57,978 nt of DNA from Acidobacteria bacterium 13_2_20CM_2_57_6 (GTDB taxonomy: Bacteria > Acidobacteriota > Terriglobia > Acidiferrales > UBA7541), in NCBI GenBank assembly GCA_001917435.1, contig MNEA01000069.1, forward strand, positions 1 through 57,978, read 5' to 3'. Shown here in pieces: positions 28,504 through 38,648 of this stretch (positions are counted from its first letter, which is position 1; every line of letters starts with the position of its first letter). A program made the translations under genes and the position numbers. Below the pieces are notes generated by a model that searched no databases, was not told the DNA's origin, and saw only the letters and a program-made list of their open reading frames with translations.

Positions 28504-28553
28504 GACCCCCACTTCTAAAGAAATGTGAAAAAGCCAATCGCGTGGAGAGGCGC

Positions 28554-28964
28554 CTATTTCTTGGCGGCTTCGTAAGCCTGGTTGAGCCACCACAAGGCGT
28601 CGCGCAGGTCTTCCGTGGACTGAATCTCGAAGGAAAACCAGCGCGTTCCCGGAGTGATGCGCGGTTCCTTCAGGGCGCGCTGATTCAAGTCTGCCGGCAT
28701 GGGATCGAATCTGAATATGATGGAGCTGGAAGCGTCGAATCCCCTCGTGACCGGCAAAGCGGCAAAGATTTTTTTGCGTCGATACATGCCCGACATGCCA
28801 AACATGGGCCTGGACGTAACCTGCGGCCAGCCAATCAATTCTGTTTTTAGCATCGCGGACCATTGTTTCATCTCTTCCGAGACGGGCGGCATCTTCGGCC
28901 GCTCGCGCATCGTCGGCGGTTTTCTCTTGGCCGGCCTATCCCGTTTTGTTTTCTTCGCGCTCAT
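28554..28964 (-). CDS. TfoX N-terminal domain-like protein
   Basis: A 136-residue protein with a Lys/Arg/Pro-rich N-terminal tail followed by a TfoX-N-like fold (PMFGMSGMYRRKKIFAALP, then WFSFEIQSTEDLRDAL). Stand-alone TfoX-N proteins are common and mostly uncharacterised, so no competence role should be assumed. The start chosen is the first ATG. The frame runs 67 residues further upstream into the CoA-transferase gene without a plausible start. It is 11 bases downstream of the CoA-transferase beta gene. Confidence 0.78.
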   Translation of the reverse strand: MSAKKTKRDRPAKRKPPTMRERPKMPPVSEEMKQWSAMLKTELIGWPQVTSRPMFGMSGMYRRKKIFAALPVTRGFDASSSIIFRFDPMPADLNQRALKEPRITPGTRWFSFEIQSTEDLRDALWWLNQAYEAAKK

Positions 28965-28975
28965 AACCCGCGTGC

Positions 28976-29647
28976 TCAGGTGGGCATAGTTTTGGGGCCG
29001 CCGGGGGGTAACACAAGCTTGGGCTCGGTCAGCGACTGCACTTGTTCGAGGGTGGCATCTGGAGCAAGCTCGCGAAGGAGGAGGCCTTCGGAAGTGATGT
29101 CGATGACGGCGAGTTCGGTCACGATGTGATCCACGACCTCGACGCCGGTAAGCGGGAGTGTGCACTTTTTTAGAATCTTCGGCTTATTGTCGCGCGTGGC
29201 GTGCTCCATGGCGATAAAGACGCGCTTGGCTCCGGCCACGAGGTCCATGGCGCCACCCATGCCCTTCAGCATTTTGCCGGGAATGGCCCAATTGGCGAGC
29301 GTGCCCTTTTCATCGACTTGCAGTGCGCCGAGAACTGTGAGGTCCACGTGGCCGCCGCGAATCATGGCGAAAGAATCAGCAGAGGAAAAATAAGCAGTTC
29401 CGGGTAGCTCGGTAACCGTTTCTTTGCCCGCATTGATGAGGTCGGGATCGACTTCAGAATCGCGCGGATAGGGGCCAACGCCGAGCATGCCGTTTTCGGA
29501 TTGCAGGATGACGTCCATGGCTTTGGGAACGTAATTGGCAACAAGCGTGGGCATGCCAATGCCCAGATTGACATAATAGCCGTCGTGCAGCTCCAATGCG
29601 ATGCGACGAGCGATGCGTTCGCGTTTTTGTTCGTCAGTTAGTGGCAT
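28976..29647 (-). CDS. scoB: 3-oxoacid CoA-transferase subunit B
   Basis: A 223-residue beta subunit of the SCOT family. It shows the catalytic glutamate in [12 protein letters not shown] and the typical [13 protein letters not shown] and [18 protein letters not shown] segments. With subunit A it moves CoA between succinyl-CoA and acetoacetate or a related oxoacid, allowing ketone-body or branched substrate use. The start is the ATG giving [17 protein letters not shown]. The longer frame overlaps subunit A and has no ribosome-binding site. Confidence 0.95.
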   Translation of the reverse strand: MPLTDEQKRERIARRIALELHDGYYVNLGIGMPTLVANYVPKAMDVILQSENGMLGVGPYPRDSEVDPDLINAGKETVTELPGTAYFSSADSFAMIRGGHVDLTVLGALQVDEKGTLANWAIPGKMLKGMGGAMDLVAGAKRVFIAMEHATRDNKPKILKKCTLPLTGVEVVDHIVTELAVIDITSEGLLLRELAPDATLEQVQSLTEPKLVLPPGGPKTMPT

Positions 29648-29672
29648 GAAGTTCTCAGTTTTCGACTCTAAG

Positions 29673-30365
29673 CTATTTACGTGTGGTCCGGCGCTCGATG
29701 CGCTTTTCGTACTTGGGGCCCTGGAATAGGGCGTCCACAAAAATTCCCGGCGTATGCACTTGATTGGGGTCGAGCTGTCCTAACTCGACAAGTTCTTCCA
29801 CTTCGGCAATGACATAATCCGCGGCCGTGGCCATCATCGGATTAAAGTTGCGCGCGGTCTTGCGATAGATAAGGTTTCCCCAGCGATCGCCCTTCCACGC
29901 CTTGATGAACGCAAAATCACCACGCAGCCCGCGCTCCATCACGTACATGCGGCCATCGAATTCGCGGGTTTCTTTTCCGTCCGCCACCATCGTGCCGTAA
30001 CCCGTGGGCGTGTAGAACGCGGGAATGCCCGCGCCTCCAGCGCGCAGTCGCTCGCTCAGCGTGCCTTGCGGATTGAGTTCGACTTGCAAGTCTCCGCTAA
30101 GGACGAGCTGCTCGAACAATTTGTTCTCCCCCACATACGTGGAGATCATTTTTTTCACCTGCCGCTGCTGGAGCAGCAGGCCGATGCCGAAATCATCGAC
30201 TCCCGCGTTATTGCTGACGATGGTCAAGTCTTTCACGCCTTTGCGGCGAACAGCAGCGATGAGGTTTTCCGGGATGCCGCAAAGTCCGAAGCCGCCCATA
30301 AGAATCGTGGCGCCGTCGCGGATTTTTTCAATTCCGGCGTCAGCCGAGGCGATGCGCTTGTCCAT
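29673..30365 (-). CDS. scoA: 3-oxoacid CoA-transferase subunit A
   Basis: A 230-residue alpha subunit. It carries the CoA-binding glycine-rich motif [12 protein letters not shown] (about residues 24-35) and [20 protein letters not shown]. The start follows CCGGAGC. It ends 25 bases before the subunit B start, so the two form the usual scoAB pair, and the TfoX-like gene may be a third member of the transcript. Confidence 0.95.
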   Translation of the reverse strand: MDKRIASADAGIEKIRDGATILMGGFGLCGIPENLIAAVRRKGVKDLTIVSNNAGVDDFGIGLLLQQRQVKKMISTYVGENKLFEQLVLSGDLQVELNPQGTLSERLRAGGAGIPAFYTPTGYGTMVADGKETREFDGRMYVMERGLRGDFAFIKAWKGDRWGNLIYRKTARNFNPMMATAADYVIAEVEELVELGQLDPNQVHTPGIFVDALFQGPKYEKRIERRTTRK

Positions 30366-30466
30366 TCGGTGCTCCGGACTGCAAGTGGGAGTTTACTTCA
30401 TCCGCCGTTAGGGCTGAAAGTCAGGTCGAGCGCAAATCGACGCAGCTGGTGGCTCCTGGAATCGCA

Positions 30467-32629
30467 TTAGACAGCTTGGAGCACGCGAACTTCGTATCCA
30501 TCCAAGCCGATCTTCCCCGTGTGCGTTGCTCCGGTCAGCAGGTCCTTGAACTGGCCGGGAAGAGCGACTCCTTGGGAGGCTCCCGTGTGGTTGAGGAGGA
30601 AGAACCACTGCTTAGCGCCCGACTTCCGCATGCAGAGTTCGACTCCGCGCGGAACATCGAACGGCGATTTGATTCCGCCGGACTCCAATAACAAAGCTAT
30701 GACTCTGCCGAGACTCGCCGCATCCAAGTCTGCTCCCAGATAGACCGCTTTGCCTTTGCCGAACGAGTTCATTGTAATCGCGGGCTCACCGGCGTACGCT
30801 CCGACGGTGTAGGTAGCCAATATGGCCGCTGACGAAGGCTGCAGGACGTCCGCCCACAAAGCGCATTCCCCGTCCGGCCCGGCCAGAAATGACGAAAATT
30901 TGACTCCGAGCTTCTCGTCGTAAATGGGCACGTAGTCCTTCACGGTGGCGCCCATGACGTCGCGGAGCAATCCCGGCAGCGGCGTGCGCACGATCTGGCT
31001 GTTCTCGTCCTTTGCTCCAAGACGGAACCCACTCACAAACATTCCTCCGGCCTCCACAAACTTCCTGATATTGGCGGCCTGCTTCTGCGAAATCACGTAC
31101 GGCAGCGGAGCGAAAACAGCTTTGTAGCGCGAGAGGTCCGCCTCAGGATTGATTACATCGGCGCCCACGTGCGCGCCCGCGATGGACGCATACCACGAGA
31201 TCAATTGCGATGTGTACGTGAGCTTGCTATGCCCGGGCTGAATAGCGATAGCCCAGTCCGAGTTCAAGTCAAAAAAAAGCGCAGCGTCTGCCGGGTAACT
31301 AGACTGCAGCATTTCCTGGCCAAGGGTCTTCAACTCCTTCACGGTTTGCTGGATTTCGTCGAAGCCGGGACTCTTCGAGCGGTCATGATTCAGCAGCCCA
31401 TGCCAGTACTCCTCCGCTCCGAAATTCGCAGTGTCCCAGCGAAAATAGTTCACACCCATGGCGCCGTGGGCCACCGCTTGATATGTCCACAAGCGCAGTT
31501 GCCCTTTTCGAGGCTGTGGCGAAAAAAACCTCTGGCCGGCCTTGCCGGTTTGTTCCTCCATGATCATGAAAGGCTTGCCGTCTTTCACGCCGCGCATTGA
31601 ATCGTGCCCCAGGGAGATCATCATCGAAAGCGTCTCTGACGGCATGCCTTGGGCGTATATCTGAGCGAAACCCGGATAGTTGTCGTGGCAGACGAAGTCC
31701 AGGTTCTTGTACAGCTCGTGAAGGTCGATGGTGTCAAACGGCGCGCCCACATTGTTCGTAGTAACGAAGTGCTTCGGGCACGTCTTTCGCAGCATGGCGA
31801 GCTGCTCTTCCAGAAAAGATGCGTTGGCAAACGACTGATAGCGATCGTAATCCAGTGCGAGGCCGGGATTCGGATCCCCGTTGGAAGGCAGCGGGACGAG
31901 AATCTGGCTGAAATCGGTGTACACCTGGCTCCAGAACGCAGTTCCCCACCTTCTATTGATTTCGTCGAGCATGCCGTATTTCGCGCGGAGCCAATCCTGG
32001 AATCCCGCGCGGCAGAACTTGCAGTAACACCGGCCCCAGCGCTGGAGCGTGAACTCATTATCAATCTGCCATCCGATCACGCCGGGCGTGTCGGCAAAAG
32101 ACCGGGCCATCTCCGTGGCAATTGTCAGCGACAAGTGGCGATAGACCTTGTTCGTGGGACAAGTAAATCTGCGTCCACCGGGAAACACGGTCATCCCTTG
32201 ATCGTTGACCATCAGAACGTCCGGATACTTCGCGGTGAGCCACGGCGGAGGCGCCGCCGAAGGCGTGCCGAGAATTGCCTGGATGCCATGTTTCTGGAGC
32301 GTCAAAACGACACGATGGAGCCATGCGAAGTCAAACTTGCCTTCGGAAGGCTCCATCATGGACCAGGCAAACTCGGCGACGCGCACATTAGTGAAACCCG
32401 TCTCCGCGATCATGCGCGCATCTTCTTCCCACAATGATTCCGGCGTCTGATCGGGATAATAGTCCACGCCCAAGAGCAGGACCGAAGGCACGGAGGCATC
32501 GGACTTGCCCGCGGCAACACGGGCCCAGAGCGGCGCTCGCACACCCGCAGCAGCAAACAAAACGCCGGCGTTGGCCAGAAATCCTCTTCGAGTGATCAAG
32601 TTCGGCGCGACCTCGTTTCCTAAGCTCAA
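30467..32629 (-). CDS. Exported GH42 beta-galactosidase
   Basis: A 720-residue glycoside hydrolase family 42 enzyme. It begins with a Tat-type signal (LITRRGFLANAG). The GH42 TIM barrel shows the acid/base Glu in WQIDNEF (Glu192) and the nucleophile in MIMEEQTG (about Glu358). The zinc cluster cysteines are present in FTCPTN and CYCKFC. The trimerisation domain and a C-terminal beta domain follow. It hydrolyses beta-galactosides, probably from plant galactans or oligosaccharides. Export of a GH42 enzyme by Tat is unusual, since many are cytoplasmic. It is flanked by unrelated genes. Confidence 0.93.
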   Translation of the reverse strand: MSLGNEVAPNLITRRGFLANAGVLFAAAGVRAPLWARVAAGKSDASVPSVLLLGVDYYPDQTPESLWEEDARMIAETGFTNVRVAEFAWSMMEPSEGKFDFAWLHRVVLTLQKHGIQAILGTPSAAPPPWLTAKYPDVLMVNDQGMTVFPGGRRFTCPTNKVYRHLSLTIATEMARSFADTPGVIGWQIDNEFTLQRWGRCYCKFCRAGFQDWLRAKYGMLDEINRRWGTAFWSQVYTDFSQILVPLPSNGDPNPGLALDYDRYQSFANASFLEEQLAMLRKTCPKHFVTTNNVGAPFDTIDLHELYKNLDFVCHDNYPGFAQIYAQGMPSETLSMMISLGHDSMRGVKDGKPFMIMEEQTGKAGQRFFSPQPRKGQLRLWTYQAVAHGAMGVNYFRWDTANFGAEEYWHGLLNHDRSKSPGFDEIQQTVKELKTLGQEMLQSSYPADAALFFDLNSDWAIAIQPGHSKLTYTSQLISWYASIAGAHVGADVINPEADLSRYKAVFAPLPYVISQKQAANIRKFVEAGGMFVSGFRLGAKDENSQIVRTPLPGLLRDVMGATVKDYVPIYDEKLGVKFSSFLAGPDGECALWADVLQPSSAAILATYTVGAYAGEPAITMNSFGKGKAVYLGADLDAASLGRVIALLLESGGIKSPFDVPRGVELCMRKSGAKQWFFLLNHTGASQGVALPGQFKDLLTGATHTGKIGLDGYEVRVLQAV

Positions 32630-32771
32630 AACTCGGCCCGCAGGCAGGCGAGTGAAACGCCATCTTCTACGCCGGTCTCGGAGTTGTCAAGAAATGGAGG
32701 CGGTGGAATGAATCAATGAAGCGTTCCCAAGCCAGAGTCCCCGCGAGAAGTCAAAAGAATGATGGTCCCGG

Positions 32772-33605
32772 CTAGAGTGAGCGCAGCAGCTTGTACAGTT
32801 CGTTGGCCGCGTCGAAATCGCCTTCGAGTTCGCGCGAAGCGAGCTTTTCACGGAGCTCGTCCAGGCGGCGTGCGAAAAGATCCAGCGCGGCGGCAAGCAC
32901 TTCTTGGTTGGTGAGGACGATGTCGCGCCACGTGGAGTAGGGGCTGCCCGCCAGCCGCAGTGAATCGCGAAGTCCAGGGCCGGCAAGCGTGATGGGCAAG
33001 CCGTTTTCGTCCAGGCGATCGTAGAGAAAAGATGCCAGCGCCACGGCCGCGAGTTGCGGCAGATGCGATGCCAGGCCAACCGCGTAATCGTGTTGTGGAG
33101 CGCCAAGCCAGAGCGGCCGCGCTCCGACTTTTTCCAGAATTTTGACAAAGGCACCAATGCGCGGATCGTGTGTGGCCTCGGGTTCTTCCACAGTGGCAGC
33201 GCGCGCCTTCAGTCCCGCTACAACGGCTTCGGCAGATTCAGCAATCAGCGCATAGGTGTTTTCGCGAAAAATGTCGGCGTCGGCATGCGCGATGCCGGGG
33301 AGTTCCCTGCCGGCCATGGGATGGCCGCCGAGGAATAACGGGCCTTTTTCACTGGAGAAAAGCTCGGCGGCGGCTTGGGCGATGCGAACTTTAGTGCTGC
33401 AGGCGTCCGTGACGAGCGCGTGAGAGGGGGCGTTGCGTGCGACTTCCGGAAGAAGATCGATAGTCGCCGCGATAGGAAGCGCCAGATAAATCAAATCCGC
33501 GTTTTGCAATGCTAGCGCCAAATCACCGCAGAACGCTTCATCCACCGCACCGCGGCTTTGCGCTTCGCGAACAATGTCGGGGCGGTCCCAGCCCGAGATG
33601 TGCAT
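32772..33605 (-). CDS. tyrA: Prephenate dehydrogenase, apparently lacking its N-terminal NAD motif
   Basis: A 277-residue frame matching TyrA from the second Rossmann strand onward: GWDRPDIV, then [40 protein letters not shown], and the helical C-terminal domain. TyrA oxidises prephenate to 4-hydroxyphenylpyruvate. The normal start of about 30 residues with the GxGxxG NAD motif is missing. Reading upstream in the same frame gives no such motif and overlaps the 3' end of aroF. Either the gene is damaged here or the junction is misassembled. It is the last gene of the trp/aro operon. Confidence 0.8.
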   Translation of the reverse strand: MHISGWDRPDIVREAQSRGAVDEAFCGDLALALQNADLIYLALPIAATIDLLPEVARNAPSHALVTDACSTKVRIAQAAAELFSSEKGPLFLGGHPMAGRELPGIAHADADIFRENTYALIAESAEAVVAGLKARAATVEEPEATHDPRIGAFVKILEKVGARPLWLGAPQHDYAVGLASHLPQLAAVALASFLYDRLDENGLPITLAGPGLRDSLRLAGSPYSTWRDIVLTNQEVLAAALDLFARRLDELREKLASRELEGDFDAANELYKLLRSL

Positions 33606-34612
33606 CCCGGTTGTGTATTTGCGATGATGCGCAGCTCGGCCATCAACTGCGTGAATGTCGCGGGCTCCAGCGATTGTGCGCCGTCGGAAAGCGCATGATC
33701 CGGATCGTTGTGCACTTCAATGAGCAAGCCGTCGGCTCCTGCGGCGACCGCCGCGCGAGCCATCGGCGGCACCTTGTCGCGGCGGCCCGTACCGTGCGAA
33801 GGATCGGCCAGCATCGGCAGGTGAGAAAGTTTTTTGATCACTGGAATCGCCGCGATATCGAACGTGTTGCGCGTGTACGTTTCGAACGTTCGAATGCCGC
33901 GCTCGCAGAGAATGACATTGTAGTTGCCCCCGGCGAGGATGTACTCGGCGCTCATCAAAAGTTCTTCCATAGTTGCAGACATGCCGCGCTTCAAGAGAAC
34001 AGGCTTGCGGATTTCGCCAAGCGCGCGAAGGAGATAGTAGTTCTGCATGCTGCGCGCGCCGACCTGGAAGATGTCGACGTAACCCAGCATCATCTGAATC
34101 TGCGATGCGTCCATCACTTCGCTGATGGTGAAGAGGCCGAATTTGTCGGCGGCTTCGCGCATCAGTTTGAGGCCCGGCTCGCCCATCCCCTGGAACGCGT
34201 AAGGAGAAGTGCGCGGCTTGAAGGCTCCGCCGCGCAGGATTTTAGCGCCTGCCTTGGCGACGCTTTCCGCAACGGAAAAAATTTGTTCGCGCGATTCGAC
34301 CGAGCATGGGCCGGCGGCAATGGCGACTTCCGGCCCGCCGATTTTCACGCCTCGGCCAAGATCCACGATCGTGCCTTCCGGTTTGAACTGTCGGCTAGCC
34401 AGTTTGAAAGGCTGGGTGATGCGCATGACTTCGCGCACGCCTTCGAGCAATTCGAAGTCACGATGGTCGAACTCGCGGTGAACGCCGACCGCGCCCAGCA
34501 CCGTGTGCGATTCGCCCGTCGAGCGGTGTACGTTGAACCCGCTGGCGACCAGCCGGTCGATGACATGCTGGATTTGGGCGTCCGTCGCCCCTTCTTGCAT
34601 TACGATGACCAT
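33512..34612 (-). CDS. aroF: 3-deoxy-7-phosphoheptulonate (DAHP) synthase
   Basis: A frame of 366 residues. It has an N-terminal ferredoxin-like regulatory domain (residues 1-70) followed by the type I-beta DAHP synthase barrel: [34 protein letters not shown] and [12 protein letters not shown]. It makes the first shikimate-pathway intermediate from PEP and erythrose 4-phosphate. Homology-like sequence ends near [11 protein letters not shown] (residue 334). The last 32 residues are read out of frame through the start of tyrA, so the natural stop seems lost together with the tyrA 5' end. It lies downstream of chorismate mutase. Confidence 0.9.
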   Translation of the reverse strand: MVIVMQEGATDAQIQHVIDRLVASGFNVHRSTGESHTVLGAVGVHREFDHRDFELLEGVREVMRITQPFKLASRQFKPEGTIVDLGRGVKIGGPEVAIAAGPCSVESREQIFSVAESVAKAGAKILRGGAFKPRTSPYAFQGMGEPGLKLMREAADKFGLFTISEVMDASQIQMMLGYVDIFQVGARSMQNYYLLRALGEIRKPVLLKRGMSATMEELLMSAEYILAGGNYNVILCERGIRTFETYTRNTFDIAAIPVIKKLSHLPMLADPSHGTGRRDKVPPMARAAVAAGADGLLIEVHNDPDHALSDGAQSLEPATFTQLMAELRIIANTQPGCTSRAGTAPTLFAKRKAAVRWMKRSAVIWR

Positions 34613-34666
34613 AAGCGCTCTCTGTTCTCCTCGACCTTTCCCGTGATAACTGGAAAATGGCCGGCT

Positions 34667-34963
34667 TTATTTCTTTTCCTTCTTTGCGCCGTCGTCGGAG
34701 TGCATGGCGTCGCGTTCCGCCGCGCGGGCCTCATCAATAATGCGCTCAAAGAGCCGGCGAATTGCGGCGTCCGTAAGCGGACCCGAATTATTGCGCTCGG
34801 CGTTCGCCAGCACCTCGTTCTCGCGGTCAGGCTGGTACAGTGGAATTTTCGCCTTCTGCTTGAGCTTGCCGATTTCCAGCGCGCATTGTGACCGCTCGTT
34901 CAAGAGTCCCACAAGTTTCTTGTCGATTTCATCGATGCGGCGCCGCCAATCACTCAGGTTCAT
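34667..34963 (-). CDS. Chorismate mutase (AroQ type)
   Basis: A 98-residue all-helical AroQ chorismate mutase that converts chorismate to prephenate. The N-terminal WRRRIDEIDKKLVGLLNERS holds the active-site Arg and the family pattern. KLKQ and the later DREN segment follow. The ATG has GAGGTG upstream and overlaps the trpA stop by four bases (ATGA), so translation is coupled. The longer frame reading into trpA is antisense-like noise. The Lys/Glu-rich tail is unstructured. Confidence 0.93.
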   Translation of the reverse strand: MNLSDWRRRIDEIDKKLVGLLNERSQCALEIGKLKQKAKIPLYQPDRENEVLANAERNNSGPLTDAAIRRLFERIIDEARAAERDAMHSDDGAKKEKK

Positions 34964-35817
34964 GGCGCCACCTCGCGCCGCGAGAGGCCGTGACGAGCGG
35001 CTTCTTTGAGCGACCGCACGCGTGCGGCAAGCGCGGCGGCAGCGCCATCCACGGATTTCGCCTTTTCGATTTCGGAAACGAGGGCGGAACCTACCACCGC
35101 GGCGTCCGCAAGGCCGCCAAGAACAGAAACGTGGCCGGGCAGTGAAATTCCAAAGCCGACCGCGACGGGAAGGTGCGTGACGCCGCGAGCACGTCGCAAG
35201 AGTGCCGGAAGATCGTCGGGTAAGGCATCTTTCGCGCCGGTAACGCCGGTGCGCGAAATCAGGTACAGAAAGCCGGAGGAGCAAGCGGCGATTTTCGCAA
35301 GCCGCTCGTCCGTGGAAGTCGGCGCGCCAAGAAAAATCGTATCGAGACGATGAGTGGCGAGGATGCGGCGATATTCTTCTGATTCTTCCGGCGTGAGATC
35401 AGTGGCAAGTGCACCGTCGGCTCCAGCGGATGCGGCAGCAGAAGCAAATTTTTCGAGTCCCATCTGCAAAATGGGGTTGTAGTAGCTGAAAAGCACGAGC
35501 GGCACTTCGCTAAACGGGGAGCCGGATTGGCGAATCCGGCGAACGAGCTCAAGGACTCCGGCAAGAGTAGTGCCCGCTTTCAAAGCGCGCTCTGAAGCCC
35601 GCTGAATCGTCGGCCCGTCTGCGAGCGGATCGCTGAAGGGCACCCCAAGTTCGATGACGTCGGCGCCCGCTTCGGCAAGCGCGAGAACAAATTTCAGTGT
35701 GGCGTCGATCGTAGGATCGCCGGCCGTGATGTACGCAACGATCCCGAGTTCTCCCGATGCGCGCAGCTCAGCGAATCGTTTGGAGATGCGGGTCGAATTG
35801 GGCGAGACAAAAGACAT
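34960..35817 (-). CDS. trpA: Tryptophan synthase alpha chain
   Basis: A 285-residue TIM barrel that cleaves indole-3-glycerol phosphate to indole. The catalytic Glu56 lies in IELGVPFSDPLADGP, with Asp67 in the same motif. The phosphate-binding segment is LISRTGVTGAK. Length and order are standard. It follows trpB by 23 bases and overlaps the chorismate mutase start. Confidence 0.97.
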   Translation of the reverse strand: MSFVSPNSTRISKRFAELRASGELGIVAYITAGDPTIDATLKFVLALAEAGADVIELGVPFSDPLADGPTIQRASERALKAGTTLAGVLELVRRIRQSGSPFSEVPLVLFSYYNPILQMGLEKFASAAASAGADGALATDLTPEESEEYRRILATHRLDTIFLGAPTSTDERLAKIAACSSGFLYLISRTGVTGAKDALPDDLPALLRRARGVTHLPVAVGFGISLPGHVSVLGGLADAAVVGSALVSEIEKAKSVDGAAAALAARVRSLKEAARHGLSRREVAP

Positions 35818-35840
35818 GGGATTTTAAGAAAGCTTAAAGA

Positions 35841-37052
35841 TTAGAGCAGGCGGGAGTAAGTGTCCATGTCCTTGTCGCCGCGGCCGGAAAGATTGAGGAT
35901 CACAAGGTCATCACTCTTCAATTGCGGGAGTCGCTCGATAAGACCGGCAATGGCGTGGGCGGATTCGAGCGCGGGAATAATGCCTTCCGTGCGCGAAAGC
36001 AGACGCGCGGCATCGAGCGCAGCCTGATCGGAGACAGCTGAATATTCGGCGCGACGCTGATCGGCGAGCCAGGCGTGCTCGGGGCCGATGGCGGGATAGT
36101 CGAGCCCTGCCGAAATCGAATGTGTCGTCGCGATCTGGCCGTCTTCGTTCTGCAAAACGTAAGTGTAAGTCCCTTGCAACACGCCGGGCCTGGCGCCGAT
36201 GAAACCTTGATGGGCGGCGAGGCGGGCAGCGTGTTCGCCAAGTCCACCGCCGCGTCCACCGGCTTCGATGCCAATCATTTTCACGCTCGCGTCGCTCAAA
36301 AATTGATGGAACAGACCAATCGAATTCGAGCCGCCGCCGACACAGGCGAAAAGATGTGTGGGCAGGCGCTTTTCCGCAGCAAGAATTTGCTCGCGCGCTT
36401 CACGGCCAATTACGGCCTGAAAATCGCGCACCATCGTGGGATAGGGATGTGCTCCCAAAACGGATCCGAGCAGGTAATGCGTGCTTCGCACGTTGGTGAC
36501 CCAATCGCGCATGGCTTCGTTGATGGCGTCTTTCAACGTACGGCTGCCAGACTCAACGCCGACAACTTGCGTCCCAAGCATCCGCATCCGCGCAACGTTC
36601 AGTGCCTGCCTCGCCATGTCCTCCGTGCCCATGTACACGACGCATTCCAGCCCGAGATGCGCGGCGACGGTAGCGGAAGCCACTCCATGCTGTCCCGCGC
36701 CCGTTTCCGCGATGATGCGTGGCTTGCCCATTTTTACGGCGAGCAGGCCTTGTCCGATGGCGTTGTTGATTTTGTGCGCGCCAGTGTGGAGCAAATCTTC
36801 GCGCTTCAGATAAATCCGCGGACCGCCTAGTTTTTCCGTGAGGCGCCCGGCAAACTGCAGCGGGGTCGGGCGGCCTGCAAAATTCTTGAGCATGTCGCTG
36901 AATCGCGATTGAAACGATGCATCCGACTTCGCCGCGTGGTAGGCGCGCTCGAGCTCGAACAACGGCACCATCAGCGTTTCCGGAACGTAGCGTCCGCCGT
37001 AAGGGCCAAATCGCCCCGCCGCCGTCGTTGGTGATTGAAGAATGGCACTCAT
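35841..37052 (-). CDS. trpB: Tryptophan synthase beta chain
   Basis: A 403-residue PLP enzyme joining indole and serine to make tryptophan. The PLP Schiff-base lysine is Lys94 in [10 protein letters not shown]. The phosphate-binding loop is [10 protein letters not shown], and the [10 protein letters not shown] tail is typical. The motif ETGAGQHG is complete. It lies 30 bases downstream of trpF in the operon. Confidence 0.97.
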   Translation of the reverse strand: MSAILQSPTTAAGRFGPYGGRYVPETLMVPLFELERAYHAAKSDASFQSRFSDMLKNFAGRPTPLQFAGRLTEKLGGPRIYLKREDLLHTGAHKINNAIGQGLLAVKMGKPRIIAETGAGQHGVASATVAAHLGLECVVYMGTEDMARQALNVARMRMLGTQVVGVESGSRTLKDAINEAMRDWVTNVRSTHYLLGSVLGAHPYPTMVRDFQAVIGREAREQILAAEKRLPTHLFACVGGGSNSIGLFHQFLSDASVKMIGIEAGGRGGGLGEHAARLAAHQGFIGARPGVLQGTYTYVLQNEDGQIATTHSISAGLDYPAIGPEHAWLADQRRAEYSAVSDQAALDAARLLSRTEGIIPALESAHAIAGLIERLPQLKSDDLVILNLSGRGDKDMDTYSRLL

Positions 37053-37082
37053 GGATTTCCGCGAATCTTCTGCTCCAAAAAT

Positions 37083-37712
37083 CTATTTCCGTTCGCCGCG
37101 CCGGACTTCCTGAATGAACTCGCGTATGCGGTCATGATCTTTTTTCCCCGGCTTAGATTCCACGCCGCTGGCGACATCCACCGCATACGGCCGCACAATG
37201 CGCACTGCCGCGGCCACGTTTTCAATGTTTAGCCCGCCTGCCAAGATGATACGGTGATCCATTGCAGCGCGCCGGGCCACATCCCAATCCGTCGTGCGGC
37301 CAGTACCACCATATTGGCCTGTGTGCGCAGCGTCAAACAGAAACGCGAACGCCTCCGAGTATTCATCGAGCGTCTTCAACCGGAAATCGGGCTCGACACG
37401 AAAAGCCTTCCAGACAGGAACGTTGCGGGAAACTTCCACAACGGTCTCCGGCGCTTCGTCCCCGTGAAGTTGCGCTGCATCGAGCTTCAGCAAGTTGCAG
37501 ATTGCCGCGACGTTCTCCGGCGCTGCGTTGACGAAAATTCCCACCGCTTCGACTTTCTTCGGAAGCTGCGGGCGAATTTTTGCGGCTTCGCTTTCGGCAA
37601 TGTAGCGCGGGCTCTTCACGTAAAAATTGAAGCCCAGAAGATTTGCACCAGCATCAACGGCGGCGAGAGCGTCGGCCCCATTTGTGATCCCGCAAATTTT
37701 GACGCGGACCAT
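37083..37712 (-). CDS. trpF: Phosphoribosylanthranilate isomerase
   Basis: A 209-residue barrel isomerising phosphoribosylanthranilate in tryptophan synthesis. The general base Cys7 is in KICGIT and the general acid is Asp127 in LFDAAH. The phosphate site (LAGGLNIENV and VDVASGVE) is intact. It starts six bases after the trpC stop. Confidence 0.97.
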   Translation of the reverse strand: MVRVKICGITNGADALAAVDAGANLLGFNFYVKSPRYIAESEAAKIRPQLPKKVEAVGIFVNAAPENVAAICNLLKLDAAQLHGDEAPETVVEVSRNVPVWKAFRVEPDFRLKTLDEYSEAFAFLFDAAHTGQYGGTGRTTDWDVARRAAMDHRIILAGGLNIENVAAAVRIVRPYAVDVASGVESKPGKKDHDRIREFIQEVRRGERK

Positions 37713-37718
37713 GGCAGC

Positions 37719-38531
37719 CTACGAACCGTCCGCGGGTGGAGCAAGAAGAGCAGCCAGGGCAGCGCCTGGGTCCGGCGAGAGCATAAGACGAGTGCCGACG
37801 AGGAAGGCGTCAAATCCAGCAGAGTGGAGTTTTAGTAATTCGCTGTGCGTGCGAATACCGGATTCGCTGACCGCGATACACTCGTCGGGGATATGTCCGG
37901 CCAATGCGAACGAAGTTTCTACGTTCACGGTCATCGTCTTCAGGTCGCGATTGTTCACGCCGATGATGCGCGCCCCGGCGCCGAGAGCGCGGTCGAGTTC
38001 TTCGCCGGTGTGAACTTCGACGAGCGGCTCCATACCCAGTTCACGGCCCAATAGGATGAGGTCACGAAGCAGCGCATCTTCCAGCGCAACCACCATCAGG
38101 AGAAAACTGTCGGCGTCATTGGCGCGGGATTCCCACACTTGCCAGGGATCAAAGATAAAATCCTTGCGAAGGGCTGGAAGCTGGATGGACTTGCGGGCAT
38201 CGCGCAGATTTTTCAGCGAGCCGCGAAAAAATTCGCCTTCCGTAAGAACGGAGAGCGCGCAAGCTCCTGCCCTTTGCAGCGACTGCGCCAGCTCCACCGG
38301 TTCGAATGGCTCGCGAATCACGCCGCGCGAAGGTGAAGCCGGCTTCAGCTCCGCGAGAACGTTCAGTCCGTCGCGGCGCAGCGCCGCGGAAAAATCGCGC
38401 AGCGGCGTGGCTGCTTTCACGCCATACCTTAGCGCTGTCTCCGGCAACACCCGCTTGCGGTGGTCCACCTCGGCGCGCCGCGCTTCCAGGATGCGGTCCA
38501 GCACGGTTCCGGTGTTGGCTTGAGCAGACAT
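37719..38531 (-). CDS. trpC: Indole-3-glycerol-phosphate synthase
   Basis: A 270-residue barrel that closes the indole ring. Typical motifs are LAELKPASPSRG, VLTEGEFFRGS, LRKDFIFDPWQV and GVNNRDLKTM. It appears to be the first gene of the minus-strand aromatic operon; trpE, trpG and trpD are not in the window. The 117 bases upstream face the divergent HisN-like gene and should hold both promoters. I saw no leader peptide or attenuator. Confidence 0.97.
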   Translation of the reverse strand: MSAQANTGTVLDRILEARRAEVDHRKRVLPETALRYGVKAATPLRDFSAALRRDGLNVLAELKPASPSRGVIREPFEPVELAQSLQRAGACALSVLTEGEFFRGSLKNLRDARKSIQLPALRKDFIFDPWQVWESRANDADSFLLMVVALEDALLRDLILLGRELGMEPLVEVHTGEELDRALGAGARIIGVNNRDLKTMTVNVETSFALAGHIPDECIAVSESGIRTHSELLKLHSAGFDAFLVGTRLMLSPDPGAALAALLAPPADGS

Positions 38532-38648
38532 TGCGATAACTTTGTATGCTAGGGGTGTGCGGAGATAGAGTCAAATCCGGTGATTTGCGACTCGTGACCG
38601 GTGGCTGGAAATTTCCTGCCCGATGATGTATCTCGATAGGGAGAAGCA

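Noticed and set aside
32772..33605. Longer TyrA start further upstream in the same frame
   Set aside because: No start codon or GxGxxG motif appears upstream; the frame only overlaps aroF.
33509..34891. A 460-residue open frame on the plus strand
   Set aside because: It is antisense to aroF and chorismate mutase, which are well supported by motifs.
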